Below are positions 51,327-60,390 of a stretch of DNA of 64,000 bases, piece after piece. Numbering within the stretch: position 1 is the first letter of the stretch; the number at the start of each line of letters is the position of its first letter. The DNA is taken from contig NZ_JAUSZD010000002.1 of assembly GCF_030817275.1 (NCBI RefSeq), positions 2,542,001 to 2,606,000 of the forward strand. The letters run 5' to 3'. The position numbers and the translations under genes were made by a program. The notes beneath the pieces are model-generated. The model was given only the letters and a program-made list of their open reading frames with translations. It was not told where the DNA came from and did not search any database. This DNA comes from Paenibacillus sp. V4I7. GTDB taxonomy: Bacteria > Bacillota > Bacilli > Paenibacillales > NBRC-103111.

Positions 51327-52105
51327 TTAAGGCACCAGATGATACCGATTTCGGTAGTCTCGGGGAGAGCAGCCGGCGTGGGCTCTGAATTGCTTATTAA
51401 AAGAGCTCAACGACTGAAAACCGCTTCTTTCAGCGATCTCGATGATCGAATACTCTGAGATACGTAGTAAATCCATGGCCGACTGAACGCGCAGCTGATT
51501 CAAAAAATCATGCGGTGACAAGCCCGTTAGTGCACGAAACTCGCGATAATGTAATGGCTTACAATATATCCGACAGATTCCGCTATCGTGTTCGTTCTTC
51601 TCGGAGCCGCTTGCTCCATTTGATCGCTAAAGAACCCGTCCACTTGTAACAAAATATCTATCAAGTGCATGTACTGACGCGTCACCCATGCCGTTTGCCC
51701 TTGTTCCTGTGCTTCCGCTGCGGAACGCGCAGCTTTTGCAATGGCCTTGGCGTATGTCGTATCCCCCGGAATGAGCGGGGACATGCCCCGCCCGGCATAA
51801 AACGGCATCAGCAGCCGACTGCCATCGGGAAGCTTCAAAACCGGCGACGGTGTAAAAAGCACAAGGATTGCTTCAAAAGGTTTATCTGGATGCGCATAGC
51901 TCCAGTGCGGCTCGAAAGGTCGGCACAGAAATACGTCACCAGGTCGACCGTGATAGATGCGATCGCCGAATCGGTACTCCAACTCATGATCGAGCAGCAC
52001 GCCAATTTCCAAGCAATCATGGACATGCAGATCGTGTTCCTCATCTGATCCCCAGACGCGGCTAAAAGCAAAAGAGCGTGAAAGCCGCAGCTGTTCTACA
52101 TACAT
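51327..52105 (-). pseudogene. AraC-family regulator broken by an internal deletion
   Basis: The N-terminal cupin-like sensor (HVHDCLEIGVLLDHELEYRF..GDVFLCRPFEPHW) and interdomain region run to IAESVGYIVSHY, then the frame ends at a TAA about 7 codons later. In another frame YREFRALTGLSPHDFLNQLR continues into the second helix-turn-helix (SIIEIAERSGFQSLSSFNKQFRAHAGCSPRDYR). Most of the first helix-turn-helix, about 20-25 residues, is missing at the junction, where CATTA is repeated (CATTACATTATC). The start at 52105 has a G-rich site, and TATAAT lies upstream on the minus strand. It probably once controlled the divergent operon at 52240. Confidence 0.85.
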
Positions 52106-52239
52106 CCTAATCCCCCCCCAAGTCATTATACCTTTTTCTGTTCGTGGACAAAATGACAAGTTTGTTACGCATTTTGAAGAGAATCGCGATTTCGTGATGT
52201 GATACATTAGGGTCATATTCGAAATTGGAGGTAACCTTT

Positions 52240-53346
52240 ATGCGATTGTACTTAATTGGAGCCGGTGTCATAGCACGTACGCATGCGGAGGCAGCAGCCA
52301 AGCTTCCACAAGCTGTCCAGCTTCGAGCAGCCGACCCGAATGCGGAAGCGCTGAAGTCATTTCTCAGCAGCTTTCCAGAAAGCATTACGTTTGCGGATGC
52401 CAAGCAAATGCTATCCTCCGAACCGCCGCTTGATGATGATATCGTGATCGTGGCTACGCCTCCATTTGCCCATTTAGAAGGGACGCGTCTAGCATTGAAA
52501 TCAGGTCGGCATACGCTATGCGAAAAGCCGTTCGCCATGAACGATGAAGAGGCGGAAGAGATGCTTCATCTGGCAGAAGCAGAAGGAAAGCTGCTTGGCT
52601 GCTGCAGCGTACGTTATAAAGGGATGCTGCATAACGAATCGGTCAAGAATGTCATACGATCTGGCGCGCTTGGCGATATCTATCACGTAACATTCGTTAA
52701 CAAATGGACGCGCAGTCGTGCAGGAATCGAGTACCAACCAGCAAGTCGGTGGTTTCTAGACAAAAGCAAGAGTGGCGGCGGCATTCTCATGGACTGGGGA
52801 CCCTATGATTTCACCACCCTAATCGATGTGCTGGATCCTGCAGAAATTGAGGTCAGCAGCGCTTGGACGGCGAAGCCTCAAACAGCCGCGGATCCTCAAG
52901 ATGTCGTGTACGATGTTGAGCACCACGTGGGCGCGCAGTTGACGTTTCGCTCTCGATCGAATGCCCTTCCAATCGCCGTTAATTACGAAAGAGGCACGTG
53001 TACGCACGGAAGCGAGCAGTTTATTGGCGAAATCGCGGGCACACTCGGTGCCTTGCGCTGGACACCATTCGATTCGCGTCAACCGGTTTTTTTAAGGAAA
53101 GACCGTGATGGGGTTGTTGTGGAAGAGATTGTAGATCCGGGACCTCGCGGACCTTACACCGTCATGGATCACCCGCTTGTACATTTCTATAACCAAGTGA
53201 ACGCCTTGCCGTCATATGCGAACGTAGGTCGGAGAGCCGTCGATCATTTCCTATGTATTGGCGCCTTATATAAATGTGCTGATTCCGGAGAAAAGCAGTT
53301 TGTTACTGTAGCGCCGGCAACAGATTCAAGGGAGGCTTCTGAATGA
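52240..53346 (+). CDS. Gfo/Idh/MocA-family dehydrogenase
   Basis: This 368-aa protein has a Rossmann N-terminus (LYLIGAGVIARTHAEAA), the family signature LCEKPFAMNDEEAEEM near 92-107, and an active-site region with GGGILMDWGPYD. ATG 52240 has GGAGGTAA upstream. The stop overlaps the next start by 4 bases (ATGA), so it is translationally coupled to the isomerase-like gene. Together they probably interconvert an imported sugar or cyclitol. Substrate unknown. Confidence 0.9.
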   Translation: MRLYLIGAGVIARTHAEAAAKLPQAVQLRAADPNAEALKSFLSSFPESITFADAKQMLSSEPPLDDDIVIVATPPFAHLEGTRLALKSGRHTLCEKPFAMNDEEAEEMLHLAEAEGKLLGCCSVRYKGMLHNESVKNVIRSGALGDIYHVTFVNKWTRSRAGIEYQPASRWFLDKSKSGGGILMDWGPYDFTTLIDVLDPAEIEVSSAWTAKPQTAADPQDVVYDVEHHVGAQLTFRSRSNALPIAVNYERGTCTHGSEQFIGEIAGTLGALRWTPFDSRQPVFLRKDRDGVVVEEIVDPGPRGPYTVMDHPLVHFYNQVNALPSYANVGRRAVDHFLCIGALYKCADSGEKQFVTVAPATDSREASE

Positions 53347-54140
53347 ATATTCGAGGCTTTTCGAGTAACATGTACGGTTGGTTTGAACGATGGAAGTCAG
53401 ATGGTAAGGAGCCAGTATGGGACGATATATACCGTGCCTGCGCTGAAGCGGGTCTTGACGCTGTTGAGACAGACGCAACGCCTGAGAAGCTGGCGCTTGT
53501 CCGTGCTTACGGACTAACTGTTTCCGCTTCTTATATCGGTCTTCCGCTACATGGTGAGTATGCAGAGCTTGAAGCGGAAGTTCTTCCATACGCGGAACGG
53601 CTCGCCGCTGCGGGCGGCAACGATCTGCTCGTCAACGCTGACCCTTACGGCGGCTGGAAGAATCCGCTGCCAAAGCCGGAGGAACTTTTCCAGCGGCAAG
53701 GAGACAACTTGTCTCGTCTTGCCGACAAGCTAAGTCCATTTGGACTGCAGCTCTCACTGCACAATCATGCGGCGGATCGGCATAATGCCGAGGCTGATTT
53801 GCGCTCTGTCGTGCAGTTCGCTGACAAAGCTGTTGGCCTTTGCGTTGATACGGGCTGGGCGCATGTTGCAGGCTGTGATCCGGTTGCTTGGGTGCGCTCA
53901 TATCCTGAACGCATCAAAGCATTTCACCTGCGCAACCAACGTGGTCGCGTTCCGGTCGAGGACTTGACCGAAGGGGAAATTAACATGCGTGCCTTAATGG
54001 AAGCGGCAGCCCATGTCAATTATGGCGGTTGGATAGCGCTCGAGCTATGGCATCCGCCGGAAACGAACCCTGCGCGCACGATGACCGAGGACGTGCAGCG
54101 GTCGATCGCTTTTTTACGCGAGATCGTAGGGAAATTGTAG
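53343..54140 (+). CDS. Sugar phosphate isomerase/epimerase-like TIM-barrel protein
   Basis: This 265-aa protein is of the xylose-isomerase-like AP-endonuclease-2 superfamily. It has DAVETDATPEKLALVRAYGL early, LSLHNHAADRHN (metal-binding His), LCVDTGWAHVAGCDP, IKAFHLRNQRG, and a final GGWIALELWHPP with the C-terminal Glu. Such proteins act on keto-sugars or inosose. It is coupled by overlap to the dehydrogenase upstream and followed by a terminator at 54179. Confidence 0.88.
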   Translation: MNIRGFSSNMYGWFERWKSDGKEPVWDDIYRACAEAGLDAVETDATPEKLALVRAYGLTVSASYIGLPLHGEYAELEAEVLPYAERLAAAGGNDLLVNADPYGGWKNPLPKPEELFQRQGDNLSRLADKLSPFGLQLSLHNHAADRHNAEADLRSVVQFADKAVGLCVDTGWAHVAGCDPVAWVRSYPERIKAFHLRNQRGRVPVEDLTEGEINMRALMEAAAHVNYGGWIALELWHPPETNPARTMTEDVQRSIAFLREIVGKL

Positions 54141-54178
54141 AGGGCTTTGTCAATAAAGAGTCGGGAAGGAAAAAGGAG

Positions 54179-54213
54179 CCTTATGTTCTTTTTACAAAGA
54201 CATAAGGTTTTTT
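54179..54213 (+). terminator. Rho-independent terminator
   Basis: CCTTATGT / ACATAAGG is followed by TTTTTT, after the dehydrogenase-isomerase operon. Confidence 0.85.
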
Positions 54214-54304
54214 GTCGTCTAATTTTTCAAGGGAAACACCATAAGATTTTCTTCTTATTCATAAGATTGAGATATTACCATCAGCAAAAGAATGCGAAAA
54301 TATT

Positions 54305-54359
54305 TATAATACGTACTAAAACAAATGTAAACCTATCGGAGCCGCAAGGCTCCTTTTTT
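54305..54359 (+). ncRNA. Possible short transcript or orphan terminator
   Basis: TATAAT (54305-54310) is followed about 30 bases later by GGAGCC-GCAA-GGCTCC and TTTTTT, a compact terminator with a GNRA loop. No coding frame lies between. It may end a very short RNA, or act as a second terminator for the upstream operon. The remaining bases of 54214-54364 are AT-rich and hold nothing else I can name. Confidence 0.3.
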
Positions 54360-54364
54360 ATTTC

Positions 54365-54420
54365 TTGACAGTTGGCACGATATGGAATAATAATAAATGT
54401 AATAAAACGACTGGTCAGTC
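54365..54420 (+). promoter_or_regulatory. Promoter and TetR-type operator of the aminopeptidase gene
   Basis: TTGACA (54365-54370), a 17-bp spacer and TAATAA (54388-54393) form the promoter. GACTG-GT-CAGTC (54409-54420) lies about 10-20 bases after the expected start, a classic place for a TetR-family operator. A TetR gene is downstream in the same unit. Confidence 0.6.
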
Positions 54421-54457
54421 TTTATTATTTCGTATTTTACCAAGAAGGAGGATTTCA

Positions 54458-55690
54458 ATGAATTCAATCCAAAGCAATTTAGATAAATATGCATCTCTAG
54501 CCATACAATTAGGGGTCAATGTTCAACCGGGACAAACATTGGTCATCTTCGCTCCTTTAATATCGGTGGATTTCGTACGAAGATTGGTAAAACAATCCTA
54601 TGCGATCGGCGCAAAGCACGTTCATGTCGAGTGGTTCGACGATGAAATTACTCGGTTAAAGTATGAACTAGCGCCCCATGAAGCATTGCTTGAGTACCCG
54701 ATGTGGCGGGCAAAAGGGTATGAGGAATTAGCAGAAAATGATGCTGCATTTCTATATGTTGTGGCCAATAACCCCGATCTTATGAATGGTATCGATCCTA
54801 AACGTATTCAAACAGCGAGTAAAACATCCAACACAGCTTTGCGGGAACTATCTGCGGCTAGGTTAACCAATAAAGTCAGTTGGTCGATTATCGCCGTTCC
54901 TTCACCTTCATGGGCGGATAAGGTGTTCCCATCACTACCCGAAGAAGAACGGGTTGACGCCCTATGGAGTGCCATCTTCAAAGCAACAAGAGTAGACCGG
55001 GATGATCCGGTGGAGGATTGGAAAGAACATTCAAGCGCTTTAGACACTAAAGCAAAATGGCTTAATGAACGCCAGTATAAGGCACTTCATTACCGCGCCG
55101 ACGGTACAGATATTACAGTAAGTCTGCCGCCTGAGCATATTTGGGTTTCGGCCGGTAATACAAACAGCAATGGCATCTCTTTTATAGCAAACCTGCCTAC
55201 TGAAGAAGTATTTACATCTCCTTTAAAAAATGGCGTAAACGGAACGGTGAAAAGTACGAAGCCTCTTAGTTACAACGGCAATCTCATTGAAAACTTTTCA
55301 TTAACATTCAAACAAGGGGAAATAATTGATTTTAAAGCGGAGAAGGGTGAAGAAAATTTGAGAAGTCTCATTGAGATTGATGAGGGTTCTCATTATTTAG
55401 GAGAAGTTGCTTTGGTTCCGCATCGCTCGCCTATTTCTAACACAAATCTTATTTTCTACAACACGCTTTACGACGAGAATGCTTCATGCCATTTTGCCAT
55501 CGGCAGAGCTTTTCCGTTCTGCCTGAATGGCGGAAAAGAGATGAGCCAACAAGATCTTCTGAATCATGGGCTAAACGAAAGCTTGACGCATGTTGATTTT
55601 ATGATGGGCTCAGCAGACATGAATATTGATGGGATCTTGGGGAATGGCGAGAAAGAGCCGTTGTTCCGGAACGGTGATTGGGCGTTTTGA
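54458..55690 (+). CDS. M29-family metallo-aminopeptidase (AmpS/PepS-like)
   Basis: This 410-aa protein starts with NLDKYASLAIQLGVNVQPGQTL, a hallmark of M29 peptidases. Metal-ligand blocks are NLPTEEVFTSP, DEGSHYLGEVALVP, HFAIGRAFP and LTHVDFMMGSADMNIDG. It removes N-terminal residues from peptides in the cytoplasm using a two-metal site. ATG 54458 has AAGGAGG upstream; the longer open frame from 54365 would cross the promoter. It is likely repressed by the TetR product 28 bases downstream. Confidence 0.93.
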   Translation: MNSIQSNLDKYASLAIQLGVNVQPGQTLVIFAPLISVDFVRRLVKQSYAIGAKHVHVEWFDDEITRLKYELAPHEALLEYPMWRAKGYEELAENDAAFLYVVANNPDLMNGIDPKRIQTASKTSNTALRELSAARLTNKVSWSIIAVPSPSWADKVFPSLPEEERVDALWSAIFKATRVDRDDPVEDWKEHSSALDTKAKWLNERQYKALHYRADGTDITVSLPPEHIWVSAGNTNSNGISFIANLPTEEVFTSPLKNGVNGTVKSTKPLSYNGNLIENFSLTFKQGEIIDFKAEKGEENLRSLIEIDEGSHYLGEVALVPHRSPISNTNLIFYNTLYDENASCHFAIGRAFPFCLNGGKEMSQQDLLNHGLNESLTHVDFMMGSADMNIDGILGNGEKEPLFRNGDWAF

Positions 55691-55718
55691 CGTAAAAATT
55701 GAAAAAAGGAGGTGCTGA

Positions 55719-56327
55719 ATGTCACCTAAAGTTACGCAAGCTTATAAAGAAGAAAAAAGGGCGGTTATTCTTGAGGGTGCGCTCCATTGCTTTATAGAAA
55801 AAGGATTTCAAGCTACGACTATTGATGATATCGTACGTCATTTGGGGATGAGCAAAGGCGCTATATACAGTTACTTTTCAAGCAAAGAAGAGATGTATAT
55901 CCAAATGGCTGACGATAAAATGAATGCGATGGTGGAGAACTCCAGTGAACATTTCAAAAATATGCCAAGCGCGGCGGATCAAATCCGCTATATGTTTGAC
56001 CGATTCCGTCGACAATCGCTTGACGAACTGCGTAAATGGTTAGCTTTTCATTTGGAGTTTATGCTGTATGCAGCACGCCAACCGGAATTATCGGAACGAT
56101 GGAACCAGTATGCGAGTAAAGCTTTATTGTTCATGCAGGAAATTATGGAAGGCGGCATAAAGACTGGCGAGTTCCGTTCTGATCTTGATATTGCGGCAGC
56201 TTCCCGTTTATTCTGGTCAGTTAGAGATGGTCTTGCTCTACAATTTATGCTTAGCGGTGAGGAAACCGACTATAAATCCATGATTAATGAGATGGAAAAG
56301 AAGGTATTTCGCTATATCATAGGATAA
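55719..56327 (+). CDS. TetR-family transcriptional regulator
   Basis: In this 202-aa protein, residues about 14-60 form the TetR helix-turn-helix (ILEGALHCFIEKGFQATTIDDIVRHLGMSKGAIYSYFSSKEEM), followed by a helical ligand domain. AAAGGAGGTG precedes the ATG. Position after the aminopeptidase gene and the GACTG-GT-CAGTC operator before that gene point to autoregulation of a three-gene unit. Ligand unknown. Confidence 0.92.
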   Translation: MSPKVTQAYKEEKRAVILEGALHCFIEKGFQATTIDDIVRHLGMSKGAIYSYFSSKEEMYIQMADDKMNAMVENSSEHFKNMPSAADQIRYMFDRFRRQSLDELRKWLAFHLEFMLYAARQPELSERWNQYASKALLFMQEIMEGGIKTGEFRSDLDIAAASRLFWSVRDGLALQFMLSGEETDYKSMINEMEKKVFRYIIG

Positions 56328-56349
56328 TTCACTATGGAGGTAGAGGCAT

Positions 56350-57228
56350 ATGATTTTCAAAAGAATGAGCGAATTGTCGGCTGAAGACATGGTGTCGTTA
56401 TGGAATAAGGGGTTCGAAGGATATTTCTTAAATAGTACAATGAATTTGGACAAATTTTTTTCAAGAACTGTCAACGAAGGGCTCTCACTAGAGCATTCCT
56501 TAGTCGTGTATGAAAATAGTGACCCAATTGGCTTCGTGATGAATGGGTTCCGTGTCATAGAAGGAAAGAGAGTGGCATGGAACGGGGGTACTGGCATTGC
56601 GGAGGAACATCGGGGGAAAGGGATCGGAAAAATACTTATGGAAAGAAACCTCCAGTTGTATCGTGAACAAGGTGCGGATATTGCCTTACTGGAGGCACTC
56701 ATTCAAAACAAAGCTGCGATAAAGCTCTATCAAAGTGTCGGCTATGGTATTACCGAGCAGCTAATCAGTTTACAACATACAGAGGCTTTGGACGCAAGTC
56801 TTCTGCAGCCAAACGCTAATAGCCGGTATGTTACGAAACGAGGACTGCCTGTGGAAGTCAAAGGAATGTCTTTCTACAGACATTTGTCAGCGTGGCAAAC
56901 ACAATGGGCCAGTTTGAAAGATGGGGAATCTATCATCATCTCCGATGAAGGAGATAAGGTGATTGGCTACGCACTTTTTAAGCGTGTTTTCAGAGAAGAC
57001 GGTAACCTGGCTACCATCGCTCTTTACCAATGTGAATCAATTCCGGGTCGAGAAGACACCGAAGATATCCTCAAAGCAGTAGTAAGTGAAGTATACGCAC
57101 CTGTTTCTTCCTCTTGTAAGCGTATAACCATGAACATAAGAGATTCCAACAAAGAGCTTATTGGGCTATTAGAGCGTTTAGGATTTACTACATTTGTGGA
57201 ACAAGTACACATGATGCGTCAATTATAA
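56350..57228 (+). CDS. GNAT-family N-acetyltransferase with a second GNAT-like half
   Basis: In this 292-aa protein, the N-terminal domain (about 1-150) has the acetyl-CoA loop GTGIAEEHRGKGIGKILME (about 75-95). The C-terminal half (about 165-292) has a similar strand-helix pattern (VIGYALFKRVF) but no clear acetyl-CoA loop. A GGAGG site precedes the start, 22 bases after the tetR stop. It probably belongs to the same transcript. The acetyl acceptor is unknown. Confidence 0.82.
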   Translation: MIFKRMSELSAEDMVSLWNKGFEGYFLNSTMNLDKFFSRTVNEGLSLEHSLVVYENSDPIGFVMNGFRVIEGKRVAWNGGTGIAEEHRGKGIGKILMERNLQLYREQGADIALLEALIQNKAAIKLYQSVGYGITEQLISLQHTEALDASLLQPNANSRYVTKRGLPVEVKGMSFYRHLSAWQTQWASLKDGESIIISDEGDKVIGYALFKRVFREDGNLATIALYQCESIPGREDTEDILKAVVSEVYAPVSSSCKRITMNIRDSNKELIGLLERLGFTTFVEQVHMMRQL

Positions 57229-57273
57229 GATATTTTAAAAGCTCGATGATGCAACATTTTCTTCGAAAGCCAA

Positions 57274-57308
57274 ACAAAAAAAGAACTTCACCTATCGGTG
57301 AAGTTCTT
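57274..57308 (-). terminator. Terminator overlapping the lipoprotein stop codon
   Basis: AAGAACTTCACC-TATC-GGTGAAGTTCTT is a perfect 12-bp hairpin followed on the minus strand by a T-run. It includes part of the stop codon of the gene at 57307. Confidence 0.9.
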
Positions 57309-57744
57309 ACGAGCCTAAATTTGTAATTCGATTGATTAAACCTGTTATATCATTGATTGTAGTTAAGATTTGTGAGTTTTGAAGTTTATCAAGTGCCAAA
57401 TGACCATTCTCTACCACATTATTTATCTCTTTTAACAATACTTCATTTTTTTCTACCAATTGTTGATGAATATCCTTAGCAAATGAAGGAACACTTTTCA
57501 GATTAAATTGTTCTATTTCCTTTTTTAATCCGTTTAACTGATTTTCAAGTTCCTGTTTTGTTTCGGGATTCAAAGCGGCATCTTTCATCATTTGTGGAGC
57601 TTGTTCGGCAAAATTACTTAATTTGTTGATGTGTTGCGTAGCTTGATTTACATAGTCTATCGAGTTATTTGCTCCTTCTAATAGTGAACACGCGTTCAAC
57701 ATCATGGTTGAAAGAATTAATAATAGGAACATCCATTTTTTCAT
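57307..57744 (-). CDS. DUF6376-like lipoprotein
   Basis: This 145-aa protein has a lipoprotein signal (lipobox LNAC, Cys19) followed by a long amphipathic helical region (SIDYVNQATQHINKLSNFAEQAPQMMKDAALNPETK). I recall this as the DUF6376 family of Bacillota. It probably sits on the outer face of the membrane. A single gene with its own terminator; an AAAGGAGAG site precedes the ATG. Function unknown. Confidence 0.8.
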   Translation of the reverse strand: MKKWMFLLLILSTMMLNACSLLEGANNSIDYVNQATQHINKLSNFAEQAPQMMKDAALNPETKQELENQLNGLKKEIEQFNLKSVPSFAKDIHQQLVEKNEVLLKEINNVVENGHLALDKLQNSQILTTINDITGLINRITNLGS

Positions 57745-57843
57745 GTTATTATCTCTCCTTTAACTGTTATTTTGCTGGCAGAAAATAATTTTTGATATTG
57801 TTTTATTACGTTTATCTCGTCATAGGGTTTCAAATTCACAAGG

Positions 57844-57867
57844 GCTGCCATTTGGCAGTCTTTTTTT
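57844..57867 (+). terminator. Terminator-like hairpin with no obvious upstream gene
   Basis: GGCTGCC-AT-GGCAGTC-type hairpin is followed by seven T on the plus strand, between the divergent DUF6376-like and ROK genes. It may isolate the ROK operon from antisense read-through. Confidence 0.6.
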
Positions 57868-57961
57868 ATTCATGCCCGGATGGATGAAAACGAGCTCACT
57901 TTTTTATTGAAGTTGTACTTAAATCGGTAAATCAATAATAAGAATCGTATTAGAAAACTTT

Positions 57962-57976
57962 GTTAGTCATTCTAAC
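57962..57976. promoter_or_regulatory. Candidate ROK operator
   Basis: GTTAG-TCATT-CTAAC lies just before the ROK start codon. The inverted TTAG/CTAA core resembles XylR-type sites, so autorepression is plausible. Confidence 0.35.
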
Positions 57977-57996
57977 TATCAAAGGGGGTGAACAAG

Positions 57997-59208
57997 GTGC
58001 TTGGTCGCAACCAAACTGGAAATAGCAGGCTCGTAAAGCAATTGAACAGACAGGAGATTCTGCGTAAGCTGCGGGAAAATAAGCGGATTTCGAGAGCAGA
58101 TTTGGCGAAGCTAACGGAGCTAAGCCGTCCATGTGTATCTGCGCTGGTCGATGAAATGATGAAGGAAGGGCTAATCCATGAAGTTGGTGTAGGGGAGTCC
58201 AAAGGCGGAAGGAAGCCGATCCTGCTTGAATATAATTTTCAAGCTTATGGAGTCGTTGGGGCGATTTTTGAGGGTAGTACGCTGTATATGTCTATCGCGG
58301 ATCTAAGTGGAGATTTGTTAGTTGATTACAACTTTCGCCTGCAACAACCAACTAATGGAGATATGGCCATTCGTTGTCTGGAATTGGGTCTGCAAACTTT
58401 GCTTAGCAAGAGTGGGTTCGAGAAATCTCGATTGCTAGGTGTTGGTTTAGGTTTACCCGGAATTACACAGCGTCGCGATGGAACCGTGAGTTATGCGCCA
58501 AGCACAGGTTGGATGGGGTTACCGGTGAAACAGGAGATTGAAGCGCGATTAGGTCTACCTGTTGTAATTGATAATGATGTTAATTTGATGACATTAGGGG
58601 AGTTTCATAAGGGTGTCGGCAACGGTGTTAAGAATCAGGTTTATATGTATGTAGGAACGGGAATCGGTGCGGGAATTATTCTAGATGGCCAATTTTATAG
58701 AGGTTCGCGTGAAGCATCTGGGGAGATCGGATATATGATGGTGGGTCAGGCAAAGAAGCTTAACCGGGGTGAATATGGCGTCTTTGAAAGGAATTATTCC
58801 GTTCCAGTCATCCAAGAAAAAGCCAGGAAAGTGCTGCCTTCCTTGGTGGAAGAGCTGGGTGTGATTAAACAACTAATCCTCCATACGGAGGATGGCCACG
58901 TAGAGGCAGGGCGATTATTGAATGACATCTATAGACATTGGGCCTACGGAATCGCGAATATGGTCAGTATACTCGATCCAGATTTGTTGATTTTAAGCGG
59001 TGAGATGATTGACATCGAAGAAAGCGGTGTTGAGAAGATCCAAGGTATGTTGACGGAATGGGTTCCGTACGTACCCCAAATCAAGCTGGCGGCACTAGGC
59101 TACAAAGCGGGCATCATCGGGGCGATTCACAGTGTCCTAGAAGCTTTCCCCGTAGTAAATTCCAACAAAATATACCTTTCGGGAGGTTATGTGAATGAAA
59201 GCAAGTAA
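57997..59208 (+). CDS. ROK-family transcriptional repressor
   Basis: This protein of about 403 aa has an N-terminal winged helix (LRENKRISRADLAKLTELSRPCVSALVDEMMKEGLI) and a ROK sugar-kinase-like domain (GVGLGLPGITQ, VVIDNDVNLMTLGE, YVGTGIGAGIILDG, LIILSGE-like DLLILSGE). The usual ROK zinc motif CxCGxxGC is absent after SGEIGYM. GTG 57997 has GGGGG 8 bases upstream; GTG 57988 overlaps that site. It overlaps the next gene by 14 bases and probably controls the importer. Confidence 0.87.
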   Translation: MLGRNQTGNSRLVKQLNRQEILRKLRENKRISRADLAKLTELSRPCVSALVDEMMKEGLIHEVGVGESKGGRKPILLEYNFQAYGVVGAIFEGSTLYMSIADLSGDLLVDYNFRLQQPTNGDMAIRCLELGLQTLLSKSGFEKSRLLGVGLGLPGITQRRDGTVSYAPSTGWMGLPVKQEIEARLGLPVVIDNDVNLMTLGEFHKGVGNGVKNQVYMYVGTGIGAGIILDGQFYRGSREASGEIGYMMVGQAKKLNRGEYGVFERNYSVPVIQEKARKVLPSLVEELGVIKQLILHTEDGHVEAGRLLNDIYRHWAYGIANMVSILDPDLLILSGEMIDIEESGVEKIQGMLTEWVPYVPQIKLAALGYKAGIIGAIHSVLEAFPVVNSNKIYLSGGYVNESK

Positions 59209-60325
59209 GGGGAATGTGTCCAGAATGCTCGTAGGCATTCTAGTCAGCATCTTGATGGTTGTGATTACAGCTTGCGGAGGCTCCACGCCGAGCTCAGGAA
59301 ATGCTAGTCCAGCACCTACGGAGAAGCCTTCGGACAAACCGGCAGCTACGGAGGCGACAAAACCTGCAGAGAAGCAAAAGCTTGTTATTTATACAGCTAG
59401 AGATAAAAGTGTTGTCGATGAAATTATACCAAAATTCAATGCGAAGCATCCGGAAGTTGAGGTCGAGGTATTAACGATGGGAGCGCAGCAGATTCTGGAG
59501 CGTGTACGGGGTGAAAAGGCTAACCCTCAAGCAGATTTCTGGTGGGGTGGTACCCAATCCGGTCTGATGACTGCGGCGAATGAAGATCTCTTGGAAAGCT
59601 TCAAGCCAAGTTTCGCAGACAGCATACCCGCTTTGTACAAAGATGCTAAGGATCGTTGGTATGGTGAAATGCTGCTGCCCGAAGTGATCATGTACAACTC
59701 CAAAGCACTTAAGCAGGAGGACGCTCCTAAAGATTGGGACGCACTTCTTGATCCGAAATACAAAGGGAAAATCATCATTCGGGGCGTGCTTGCATCAGGA
59801 ACGATGAGAACGATTTATTCCGCTATGATTTTCAAGGAAGGTGCCGCCGATCCTACAAAAGGGTATGACTGGCTAAAGAAGTTGGATGCAAATACGAAGG
59901 AATATGCACAAGATCCTACCAACTTATACTTAAAATTAGCTCGTGAAGAAGGAACACTTTCGCTCTGGAATTTGCAGGACATTATGATTCAGAAGCATTT
60001 GAAAAATCAGCCGTTTGATTTTATTTATCCAACAAGCGGGGCTCCTATCCTGGTGGACGGTGTAGGTATGGTGAAAAATGCCAAGAACAAAGAAGCGGCG
60101 AAGAAATTTTATGAATTTCTTTTCGACTCGAAGCTTCGTGTAGAGCTGGCAGAGAAATTATTTCAGATCCCTACGCGTTCGGATATTAGTAAAGACTCAC
60201 TTCCAGCTTGGTTGAAAGGCATTGAACTCAAGCCGATGAATATCGATTGGACGGTTATGGCTGAAAAAGAGAAGGATTGGATGCAGTATTGGGATGAGAG
60301 CATTAAAGGTAAGGGCGCGAAATAA
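59195..60325 (+). CDS. Fbp/Afu-type ABC transporter substrate-binding lipoprotein
   Basis: This 376-aa protein has lipobox VITAC (Cys27) and a Pro/Thr/Lys-rich linker. The binding domain begins KLVIYTARDKSVVDEIIPKF, with DFWWGGTQSGLM and YGEMLLPEVIMYNS. This is the family-1 group of ferric-iron, phosphonate and sugar-phosphate (AfuA-like) receptors. The start overlaps the ROK gene. Control by a ROK regulator favours a sugar or sugar-phosphate ligand over iron (inference). Confidence 0.87.
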   Translation: MKASKGNVSRMLVGILVSILMVVITACGGSTPSSGNASPAPTEKPSDKPAATEATKPAEKQKLVIYTARDKSVVDEIIPKFNAKHPEVEVEVLTMGAQQILERVRGEKANPQADFWWGGTQSGLMTAANEDLLESFKPSFADSIPALYKDAKDRWYGEMLLPEVIMYNSKALKQEDAPKDWDALLDPKYKGKIIIRGVLASGTMRTIYSAMIFKEGAADPTKGYDWLKKLDANTKEYAQDPTNLYLKLAREEGTLSLWNLQDIMIQKHLKNQPFDFIYPTSGAPILVDGVGMVKNAKNKEAAKKFYEFLFDSKLRVELAEKLFQIPTRSDISKDSLPAWLKGIELKPMNIDWTVMAEKEKDWMQYWDESIKGKGAK

Positions 60326-60337
60326 GCGTAACATCCG

Positions 60338-60366
60338 TTCGGGTAGAGATAGCTCCTCTACCCGAG
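60338..60366 (+). repeat. Intercistronic hairpin after the substrate-binding gene
   Basis: CGGGTAGAG / CTCTACCCG with a 7-base loop and no T-run lies between the receptor and ATPase genes. It is likely an mRNA-stabilising element that favours the receptor. Confidence 0.65.
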
Positions 60367-60390
60367 CTTAAAGTAAGGGAGGTACTGTAC

